Positions 13,201-25,200 of a stretch of DNA of 64,000 nt are shown piece by piece; the first letter of the stretch is position 1; the number at the start of each line of letters is the position of its first letter. The notes beneath the pieces were generated by a model, which saw only the letters and a list, made by a program, of their open reading frames with translations, had not been told where the DNA came from and did not search any database. Made by a program: the position numbers and the translations under genes. Origin of the DNA: Apostichopus japonicus (lineage: Eukaryota; Echinodermata; Holothuroidea; Aspidochirotida; Stichopodidae); the NCBI RefSeq assembly GCF_037975245.1, contig NC_092561.1, positions 970,501 to 1,034,500 on the forward strand, read 5' to 3'.

Positions 13201-16200
13201 TCCTCAACATGTCATCACTGTCTTTACAATCGTTGATTAAATCCTTACCTTTTTTAGGGGAACCAGCGGGACGATGGGGTTGAGGCGTCATGAGAGGGTG
13301 TTTGTGGGAGAATGGGATTCATTTTTGTCCTTAGATTCATAAATATGCAGTAATCAGTCTGTAACACATACTGGCAAACTCATGTATGTGCCAATGATAT
13401 TCGTCTTTCCATGCGCCTTCTGATGTCAGATGGCTGAATATTTCAAACTGATTCAAAACGTGACCAAATTGGTCAAAGATATGACTCCTTTTTATCTTTT
13501 AAAATTGAATTTTTTGAAACTTAACTAGTAAACCTTATTACCTGCATTTATTATGATATGGAAACATAATATTCAGTCATCCAAAAAAAAAAAAACACCT
13601 TTAAAAGTGAGAATATTTCCACATACTATTTTTTTCCCCCGTCTCCTCTTTCATTTTCTCTCTCTCATATCTGTCATGAATTTTTTTTTACATTTCTTTC
13701 TCATAATTTGATAGGTATTTGGGGTTCACCGAGAACCTGCTTGCATGCTATTCTGGGTATTCTGAGCCGTGATCTGTCACCTCACCGTGGTCCATCGACC
13801 ATCGTCACGTCTCCTCAGCTAGCCGAGTTGGCTTACGAGTTGGTCTACATGCTTACAGCCGATAGGGATACTTCTGGTCCTACGATGAGGTACCTCAGGG
13901 GGACCAGGGATTACTTCTACCGACATCTGAGACACGTACCCTTCAACAAACATTCAGAGAGTAAGTTTATCTACCTAGCCTATAATTAAGAGAAAACACA
14001 GAAGGATTTTCAAGAATCTTTCTGTAAATGGAAGCACTAAGACAAGGTTTCATTTCAAAGAATGAAACCTGCGAAATTGCAATCCACAGGGTTGATAATT
14101 TTTTTTTTTTTATTCTGTTTCGCCGAACAGTCGACGTTACTAATCGATAATGCTACATTTAAAATCAGCTTAATTAAAGTAGCAGGTCATGGTTTCAAGC
14201 TTTCAATGACATGTGCTTCTTAATTTGCTTTTTAAAGCTAAGTCAAAACTTTAATTCTTGTCTTACAAAACCAAAAAACACTATAGGTTGACTAGCATAT
14301 TAAAGGTATAATGGAAACCCTTTTCTGTCTATCTTCAGATGAGAGAGAAGATCGCCTGAGGCTAAACCAGCAGGCGTGGTTGCTGAAAGCGGTGGCAGTC
14401 GAGCTGAGGATGACGGCCATTAACAGACAACGTTCACATGTGCAGAGGCTGATCAAGTTGCTCCTGGAGAACACTCCATCACATTTCATTGAAGAAGGTG
14501 AGTGAGCTGGCTCTAAGACTAAAAATATTTTTTAAAAAATCAAAAAAGAAGGAAAAAATAAAAAATATTACTGTTGCTATGTATGGGTCAGAAAATTTTG
14601 TTTGACTTCAAAAAATATTGCCAGATTTTTCTACTAAACTATATTATAAATCAAGGAATTTTCCAGCTGGTGACTAGCTTTAGTCGCTAAATATCCCTTT
14701 GGATGTAATAAATGTTAAAGTCTGAATTTGTTAGGAAGATGTGCATCATGATTATCAGCTACCAGACAGGTAGTTACGATTTAATCTATGTTCGTATCGG
14801 CAGATGACAAGTCCACTCCTAGCCAGTTGCATCATAGCTTGGCCTTGGCTGAACAGAGTGCAATTGGCTTTGATCCCGGACAGGATCAGGATGTGGTTGT
14901 ACAAGGTAAGTGATTTCAACCTCGGTACCAGACGAGGATCAAAAAGGTAATTGGTCTTCAGCTTGATCAGATCAGGTTGTAGTTGTTCGTGGTAAGTTGT
15001 TTTAGATTTGATCCCAGACAAAATATCAAATTTTAGTTGTGCACACATTTACATGATGTCAACTACTTTGATACCAGGATAGGATCAGGTTGCATTTGTT
15101 CAAGATGAGTGGGGTCAGCTTTGATCCCAGAGAGGATCAGTATAATATAAGTGGTTACTTTTGGATATCAGGATGGGATCAGGATAAGTGGTTTTATCCT
15201 TGAACTTATACAACTAGGAGCAGTCAATTGTTATAACCTCATTGAGATCTCTCAGTCAGATTGAGGAATATCTCATTTTTTAGTGAATACCGAATGATCG
15301 GAATTTCAAGAAGCAAAGCCCCCTTACAAACTGCAGCTTTAGTATGCATGGGTAGCATTTATGTTCATGTTGTGTCCTGTTCGCCAGGTCTCCAAATAAG
15401 ACGAAAGATCCTCAGTATCTTGGACTCGATAGACTTAAGCTTAGATGTTCCTGGGAAGTTAGATCTGGAGGTGATCGACAACGCCATGGCGGAGCAGGTG
15501 ATTGCGGGATGCGAAACAAGGAACGAGCAGGGAGTCGTACTCTGTAACTTGAAACTCCTCCACAGAATCCTGACCGCTGAACTGAATAACTTACAAGGGT
15601 CATCAGCTCTAGGTCAAAGGTCAAGACTGGAAGAGGTCAGTTCCTTGAGTTATTTCAGTATTTGTCGTGTTTGGTGTCTGGGTTGTAACTTTAAAGGATT
15701 AGTTGTGGTGATATCGAAGGTGGTGTAACTATGTCCGATAGCCTTGATGGTGTGATGTACTTAGCATCATCACTGGCTTGTTAGCTTCTTAAGGTACCAT
15801 GTCCAAAGTAGAATGTTGAGTGTGCTGCAGCATCATGCAGCCAGGATACAGCATCATGCAGTCAGACTGCATCATCATGTAGCCAGGATGCAGCATCATG
15901 CAGTCAGGCGCACAATCATGCAGCCAGGATGCAGCATCATGCAGTCAGACTGCATCATCATGCAGCCAGGATGCAGCATCATGCAGTCAGACTGCAGCAT
16001 CATGCAGCCAGGATGCAGCATCATGCAGTCAGGCGCACAATCATGCAGCCAGGATGCAGCATCATGCAGTCAGACTGCAGTCAGGCTGCACAAACATGTA
16101 GCCAGGGTACAGCATCATACAGTCAGACTACAGCCAGGATGCAGCCAAGATGCAGCATCATGCAGTCAGACTGCACAATCATGCAGCCAGGGTGTCATGC

Positions 16201-19200
16201 AGTCAGGCTGCACAATCATTTAGCCAGGATGCAGCATCATGCAGTCAGATTGCAGCCAGGATGCAGCATCATGTAGTCAGGCTGCACAATCATGCAGCCA
16301 GGGTGCAGCTTCATGCAGTCAGGCTGCACAATCATGCAGCCAGGGTGCTGCATCATGCAGCCATGCACATTATCTATTGTTTCACGGTTTCATAAACTAT
16401 GTACTTACAGCTCTATGGTGATAATCTCTGTTGTTTGATATATTGATCCATCCTTAGCTGATCAGGATTTTACAGCTGCTGCAGCTTTCACTCTTGACTC
16501 CGTGCCTCTAAGGAGTTCCTGAGAACATTTAATAATCTTAGCCAATCCTAGCCAAACAGGATTGTATTTGTACTACCTTATCACCCATTATAACACTTCC
16601 CACAAAACCCCTTCTGCAGTAGTACTCATTTACCTTCTGAAACCCATCATGTATCTCCCCTTTAGTACCTAACACCATTCAGTAATTCTCACATAACCCC
16701 CTAGGTCACCTCACCTACCCTCTGGGACCTTTAATTTCAGAACAGAGAACACCAGTAATGAATACTAGTAATGAAATGCAGTATATCTATGTAATGTTGG
16801 TGTTTTTTAATTTTTTAGGAAGTGGGCATCATCTTGAGGGCTGCAGTCGAGAGGAACGTAGCCCGCCTCACCCTGAAATCCCGACGTCATGCATTTGATG
16901 CTTGGAGGCAGGTCGTTGAGGTCCTCCTTACTTCCTGCTCAGAGGAAATACTTCCCAATGATGTGAGACAAATGGTGACGATAGAACTACTGCAGGAGTT
17001 ACTGGCAAAGGTAGGAATGTGATGGGTACATCACATGCATCTCATATGCACATATCCTTTTACAGACCAGTACGTTGCCTCAGTATATTAGCGAGCGAAG
17101 ATGCAGACAATTGGGTGGATAATAATTGTTCACTGTCATGAATATTCATGTATTTTGTCACGAATATTATTAATGTATTTTATTTATTTGATAGGTTCTT
17201 GATGAGGATGCCTCTTCAGAGCTGACCTCTCCCGTGGCTGGTAATCTGCTCTCACTTACCACAACATTGAGGCAGTGTGTAGCATATGACCAATCACAGA
17301 TAGTAGCCAAGATGACATCACCTAATTATGCAAGAGTTTCAGACCAGTCCATTCTCTCAGGAAGGGGATCTTTCTCTCAAAAGAATGAAGGCAGTTTAGA
17401 CATACCTATTGTATCCCTTACAGGGATTTTGAGAGATCTACTTAGATTCCTGCTTTTGTCTGGTACGGTTGTTTGCAAATTTCTTTCAAAAACAAAATAT
17501 CTTAACCACATTCCACTTTGCTAGCAGATTGAACGTTTATTATTGATATATTTTGTCATAGGAATGGTTTGATGTATTACTCTCTCTCTCAAATGTGCTG
17601 AGATTAGCCCCACTCCACTCTACTCCTCTCTTATCTGTCCCTTCTCAATATCATTTACCTAACCTGCCAATATTTGTAGCAATTTAGCACCCCTACGGGT
17701 GTAGTTATCCAGTGGTGGGGGAGGGGGGGGGGCATGGTGGTCCTTCTAATTCTGTTGTGTGAAGCTAGTCACTCAAAGTAACTTAAAAAGTAAATCTCTC
17801 TTCGCCGATTTTCGCAGGTGGTTCACATCAGCTGGTCCGTGCAAACTTGTATGGCGCCCTCTTGAATTACCTTCAGATACCTTACCGGCCGCCCAACGCA
17901 TCCAACGTAAGGCGATCTACTATGTTTTTCCAACCTCCTGTGAGCGAAGAGTTTGAGAAAATCATGGCAGCCAGTCTAGCAGTGATTGAAGAGTTTGGGG
18001 AACCCCTCTGTAGCCTCATCTGTCGAGACGCTTGCGAAGGACAAGAAGTCGGAAGGGTAATATTACAAAAATAATTTTTTGTGTGTTTTTGATTTGTTTG
18101 TGTTTCTTTTCTGATCCATTTTTGTTTTTATATTTTTGTTTCGATAAATGTGGTATACTGTTTTGGATTCTAAATTAACATAACAATAGACCTAATTGAC
18201 TTGGCTAGTCAACTTTCATTTCAGTTAATGAAGCAACAAAGTTGGAAAATTTTGAATAGCAGACAAAAATAAATCCATGAAACATGCCACTTTGGTCACC
18301 ATATTTCCTCCTTTGACAGGCGTAAAGTGTGTGTGTTTTATCCCTTAATGCCTTTCCATAAAGTACATGTCAAAACATTGAGAAAATCATCCAACCATGA
18401 GATATATCTAAATTATGACTGTAAGACAATGGTTTGGCTGACGGTCTACATGGGCCTGGAAAGTTTTCAACCCAGATAGCAATGAAACAATGGCTAACAC
18501 ACTAGCACTAGTTGGGCATGCATTCCAGTAGGGCCTTGGACCTGAACACCCTACGGACTTACCATAGGTCCAAGTGACAGCTTGGTACTCTCTGGCCTTT
18601 TGCTCCAACTAATCATTTTCTCTGTCTCTCATAAATTGACAACCCCAGCTGTAAGGCTTATCCCGCCACTGTACTTTAATGCTTATGTCAGTGCTTCACA
18701 GGACAAGGATCACATCCAGTCTGCCCTGTTTTGTTTCAGACACCGTCTCTGTTCAGACTGGTAATATTTTTGGTCTCATTTTGTTTCTAGACGCTGGCAT
18801 TATCTGTGCTCAGCGCCGTGCTATCCAGCGACAAGCGTGGTGGCTGGCTGTCGTTTTTCACATCTCGAGGGTACCTTCGGCATTTCGTGGAGAGCGTTGC
18901 TCAGGCAGACAACGAATTGCAGGAGGCCCTGCAACTGTCACCAGAGCCACTGAGGGCGGTATACATCTATGAATCGACAATGGTGAGATTCCCGTTGCGA
19001 CTCTTTGCCCGGGATACGAATTGTATACTGCAAGTATCCTCCATGGGCATCCATAGAAAGATGAATCTGCCTCTGTTATGTTTTGTTTTTGTTTCAATAA
19101 TGATATAAGTAAAACAGTGCATCCACTGGAGGAGGGGGAGGCGGGGGGCAGAGATTGGAGGTCGTCGGAGGGGTGGTTGTAAGAGAGCACCCTTGTAAGG

Positions 19201-22200
19201 ACATGCTATTAAATCTTCATGTTTGATCAATTGTCTTATATAAGTGCACAGACTTGGTCATTTATCTCGATAAGGATTTTTGTTCGAAGGCACACCAAAG
19301 GTACATGTTAGGTGTCAGAAGATAATTCCTTCCTGGGTAATCCCAAGGTAATCCTTCTTGGTAATCCTTCTTGGGTAATCCCAGTCAGAGCTTAACTTCA
19401 GTTAAGGTCGTCCAGCCTGGTCTCTTAATTGTCATATCACCTAGTTATATACTTGGTAGTGTAGAGCATGCACCCATCCCATCTGTTCTCAAACCAGCGC
19501 ATTTATTTTTCCGTTTTATAGTCCTTTCTCACGGTGGTTGCAGAAGATCCAGTCGGTGCCAAAGCACTATTAGAAGTTGACATCATGAATAAATTATCTC
19601 AAGTTCAGTTCTTGGATCTGAGGCCTGATCGTGAAATACAGCTGTAAGTGTCCCCTCCCCCACCCCTCCCCCAACCCCCTCCACCTTTTCAAAGCTCTAA
19701 AACTGTCGGCATGGAGTGAAGGAGTGGTGCAGCGGTTGGAGTCGTCAGCTCGTCTCCTAGGTAACCAGGAAACAGTTTTTCCTGATCTCCTACAGCAGTT
19801 CTAAGGCAGTCATGTTTCAAAGATCTGTATTATTAGCTCCAATGATAGCTAGGAAAGTTTTGTGATTACGTAATCAAACCTGCCACGGTCGTAAATCGAC
19901 CTCAGGCCCTACAATTAGCCCGCATAGCTTCTTTAATATGACAGAGGTCTTTGCAGAGCACGACTCCCCCCAAACAATCAAGAAAAATCTCGCTTAATTG
20001 GGCGGACTCCTAAAGTAGCTAAAAAGTCTTCAGATTTCCAAGGTAAATTGTTAATAATGTTGTCACTGAAAGTTGCAGTGCCATCATGTTCATATAGCTT
20101 CAATAACAGATGCAGCATAATTTACAAAACCCAACCACAGCCTGCTATAGTTAGGGTCTAAACAGCAGACCTTTAAGGTTACCGGGTTGTTCGTAGAACT
20201 TGAGTTACTTTACTTTTTATGGGGGGAGGTAGGAACATTAGATGGAAAGAAACAAAAATTAGATGACAGTTTAAAATGCAAAATGATATAGAAATGTAGA
20301 TGTTTTTAAACCTTGATAACATTATGCATTCAATACTTATGTAAATTTTTTGAGGTCTAGAAATTGAAAGTGAATTGACGGCCTATTATTTGCTTCCAGA
20401 TACCCAGCTCCTGGTTCATCGTCTTGGGACCAGTACGAACAAGAAGAATCGTTCGTTCCCACGGTGATGAGTAGGTATCGCCAGCTCTTTTTCCCGGTAT
20501 TGCGACTCTGCCAAGCTATGTTGACGTCTCTTGGTAGTCACCACAATGCCGCTGTACATCAGGTAAAGTCTATAGTCATCACGCCACGGAATTTATCGTC
20601 GCTCTCGTACGCCATAGTTTTCAGTTCCCACTGATGTTATCCTAATAACTATTACAAACTCTGAGAATGATCCCTTTTGCCCCAGATTTAAGAATGTCAA
20701 ATTTATCAAAGGCTTTTCTGTTGGTAGGTTTCTTAATCTGATTCCCTTTCTACGAAGCCTGGCTTTTGACAGGCGTAGTGTAGAGCAGCAGATGTTTGCC
20801 ATATCTGTTTAATGTAGGTGGTAGTCTCCTCACAAAGAATCCTCTGACCACAGCTGCGTTCCTATGTGACAGCTGTGACTACTGGACATATCTCATTTGT
20901 GATTCTTCTCCTCTCTCTCCTGGTTCCAACAATGATATTGTAGTACTTAGTTATTGAATTGCCTGTTGACTTTATAGTCTCATTGTGTGTTAGCCAAATT
21001 TAACTTAAGATTATGAAAGAAAGGGTTCTTAAATTGATTTTTCTTTAAATACAAACCTTACTTTTGACAGGTTCTTAACCTGGTTGTTTCTCATGCTGAT
21101 GTCTTCACTGCCATACTAAGAGAACCAGTCCTGAGTTTCAAGGCTGAAACACTGCAGGAACTTTCCCTGGTTACATGTGTTTTAGGATCAGTTGTTGGGG
21201 GAGGTAAGTTTAACAGTTCACTTAATTTCTAGTTAGTTTATTCAGCTTGACTTAATTTAAAACAGAATCTTATGTCAAAGATGGTATGAGGGTGAAGGAA
21301 GGTTTCAAACATGAAATCCTTAAAACTATTTCAATTTTTAAATGAATTTAACCAGTTATGGGTTAATCTAGATGACTTGTCCCCACCATTACCTCATCCC
21401 CATCGCCACCTTGTTCAAAACGCCATCTCATCCCCATCGCCACCCCATCCAAATCGCCACCTCCCCATCGCCATCCACTTCCCATCGCCACCTCCTCCCC
21501 ATTGTCACCGGGTCCCCATCGCCACCTCAATCCTATCGCCACCCCCTCCAAATCGCCATCTCGTCCCCAACGCCACCCTGTCCGAATCGCCATGTTCAAA
21601 ATGCCACCTTGTCCCCATTGCCATCCAGTCACATTGTCACCTCGTCCCCATTGTCACCTCGTCCTCATCGCCACCTCATCCCCATCGCCACCCTGTCCGA
21701 ATCGCCACCTTCAAAACGCCACCTCCTCCCCTTGCCATCCAGTCCCCATTGTCACCTCGTCCCCATTGTCACCTCGTCCCTATCGCCACCTCATCCCCAT
21801 AGCCACCTCATCCCCACCACCATCTCCCCATTGCCACTCTGTCCCAATCGTGTCCCCATCCTCACCTCTTCCAAATCCCCCCCTCGTCCATATCGCCACC
21901 TCGTCCAAGACTACCGGTTCCTATGTAAAGAAAAACTGCTATACATCTTTGGACTTGTACAGCAATTTGACCATATGACACAGCATTTTGCTGTGCAATA
22001 CCACTGGATAAATGGTTAACTGAAAACGTTTGTCTACTATGTAGAATATTCTTAGTTGCAGTGCTAACATGCTTATAAACAACATTAAATCTCCATGTTT
22101 CCCCACTTCTGCATAAATTGCTTTCTATTGCCATATGTTTGAAAGCTATTGGCCTCTGAGGTATTTACATCTGTGCTAAGAGATTTTTATTCTCCCTTCA

Positions 22201-25200
22201 CAGTGGATTACTTTGATCCCTCGCTATCGGAGACGTCGGGCCCAAACCAGATTCCACTACAGACACATGTGACCCGTCTCCATCGAGAGTTGCTGGCGCT
22301 GGTTCCAAGATACTGCGCCATTGAAAGCTGGTCAAAGGAACTCAAACTGAGAGACTCTAAGCGGAACCAGGACCATCCTAGTAACAAGGAGGAACTGAGA
22401 CGCTTTCTTCTTGAAATCACAGCAAACCTTGTCGGTTACTGTCGGACGGTCATCGTCAGATCAGGTGAGATATCATGTTTCCTTTCGAATGAGGCTGATT
22501 TCTCCAGTGGTTGCTATGGGCTAAATTTACAATGTTATACACTTTCTTAGCGTAGCATAACAAAACTGTTTCTCAACCGTTGGTTTATTTTCAAACAAGC
22601 CTTCTGAAACCTGTAGCAGTAGAGTAGCGAAAATGTGTTTTGATATTTGTGAGTGTTTCCGTTATATTTCACCATGAGAGAGAGCTGATGGGAGGTCTGA
22701 TATATATGTAACTTAAATCTCTAGGTTTACCCTGTCTGGGATTGTAAGTTATGTTTGGAGAGATCAAATAATGATTTTTTCTTACTTTCTATGGTATCTA
22801 ATTGTTTCTTTGTGCAGTCCCTACTTCTTACATTCTTATTGTGCATATTTCTGTATTTTCTTGTTTCTGAACGCAGCTGTCTATCTCTCTGTTTATATAT
22901 CCATTCACAGGAACCACTGCTGCGGATTGTCAGATTTTATTCACGCCAAGCATGGTAGAGGCAACAGGGAGGGATAACTCAAGAACTGTTGGTATGTAGA
23001 CCTAAAGAGCAAGTCATTAGAGGGTGACTTTAAGTAGAGTAGATAGTCCAAGAAAAAAGAACCTTTGGTTTATACCAAGTTTATTTGTCAGCAAGGATCA
23101 TGTTTATTCATTAGATTCAACCTTTATTTTATACAGAGAATATTTGTCAGTGGGGATCATGTTTATTCATTAGATTCAAACTTTGGTTTATACCAAGTTT
23201 ATTTGTCAGTAAGGATCATGTTTATTCATTAGATTCAACCTTTGTTTTATACATAGAATATTTGTCAGTGGGGATCATGTTTATTCATTAGATTCAACCA
23301 CTGGTTTATACCAAGTTTATTTTTTAGTGGGGATCATGTTTATTTATTAGATTCGACATTTGGTTTATACAGAGTTTATTTTTCAGTGGGGATCATGTTT
23401 ATTCATCAGATTAAAACTTTGGATTATACCAAGTTTATTTTTCAGTGGGGATCATGTTTATTCATCATCCTTTTATCCGACAACTCTTCCTGTCTTGCCA
23501 TGTTTGTTTTGCTTCACTGATTCTGTTGTTAATCTCTTTCATGTTTATTCATCACACTTTCTCTTATATCATGATTATTCATAAGGTTGAGCCTTTCTGA
23601 TCTTATTTGTTTTCTTTCCCAGATTTATCCTTTGCTAACCTTGACGTGTCCAAACCACCGAGTCTTGGAATCATCGTCCGTTACCTTCGTCAGACATCCC
23701 ACGAGTTCCTGATCTGTTTGGAGAAGTTACAGCAGCTCCAAAATAAAATGGAAAACATCAGCAACTTACCTACAGAGGAAGTCAAAGAGGTACGTAACCA
23801 AAGCGACCAAGACGTTTCAAATTCCCTTACATTCAGAGGAATAACATAAACGAAAGGAAAGTGTGAGCAGTCAGTCACATATATGCAGGATTATCCCTAC
23901 TCTTGAAGTTCTGTGCAATATCGAATATGTTGTATGCTTAAACCTACTTTGTAAATCACATGTCCTACAGAAGTTGATGTTGCCATTATGTGGTGCGATG
24001 CCATCTATTTATGAAGAGAGACAAAAGGCTGAATTGTTTTCTCAAATGAAAAGCTCTGATTTCTATTTGTTTTGTTTTTTCAACTTTTTTTAACAGCTTG
24101 CACTACAAAGTACAGTGATTGGTAAAGAGACTATCAACACAAAACAGAGACTGCAACTAGCTACAAAGACCATTGGAAAAATGGTCAGGGAAACGTCTCT
24201 GCATCTAGCATTGCTCTACTGTATCCTTTTCGAAATGTCAGTAGTTTTGTCAAATTATTTTTCTGCAAAATTATCTTTTCCCCAAAGAAAAATTTCTCTC
24301 TATTTCTCAGTATTTTAGTCTCCTTGTAACATTTTTGATTGTCATCAATTAATGTCACTAGCCCTGCCTTTCAAAAGTTTTGTTTTTCTTTTTTTATTCA
24401 AGCCATCAGTTATTTTCCAGAAGTCATCCTAAAGCTTCCCCATGTCTGCATTTAGTGCTGTTGTGAATGTAGCTGCCATATATTGGCTCATTCAAACAGG
24501 AGGAAACACATTCCAATAATAAGTCGGGTGGAAAATTGACCTATTTTCACTTTACATGAAATCAATTCACTTTTTATGTGGAATAACGGCAGAAAGTTGT
24601 TAATGTGCATTGTTCATTTGTTATGTTGAAATATCCTATCATAATTAGGTCCCACTGTATACAAATTCCCAAAACTTACAAATTGCTTTCGTTTTGGTCA
24701 TTAAAAATTCATGATTTTACTTGATTTACGGTTGGATGTGAACACTGCTTCGAATATTTTAAGTTTTATACAGGTAATATTTATACGATTGGGAAAGCCA
24801 GGCAAGTTCGCAGAATGCTTGCTCGCAGGCCTCGTATTGCCCACCATTGATATAAGATAGTGTCAGTGTAGAGGCAAGGCGTGGTCCAGTCCTTAAATGA
24901 AAGGCGAGGTACAACAGGTCTGTTTCATTAGTATGCAACCTGTAGATCCAAAAAGCTCTTTAAAAGAATAGTCCAGGTCAAAATTTCTCTTTGATACATT
25001 AAAAAGGAACATAATCTAAGCATAAATTTTAAAGAAATACAAAACATTATTTATCAATGTGCAACAATGACGTCACACCTGTTTGCTCCAAGTTCACGTT
25101 TGGTACAAAAAGTGGCAACTACAACTGTAAATATCACAAAAACGGTAAATAGGAATTGAATGGAAATTTCACCAGAATGCTTAGATTATGTTCCTCTTTA

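Noticed and set aside
15813-16421. MQHHAVRL-type repetitive ORFs
   Set aside because: A 21-bp minisatellite keeps frames open; located in an intron, no domain.
21311-22019. Pro/His/Ser-rich ORFs in three plus frames
   Set aside because: Produced by the C-rich minisatellite inside a NUP205 intron.
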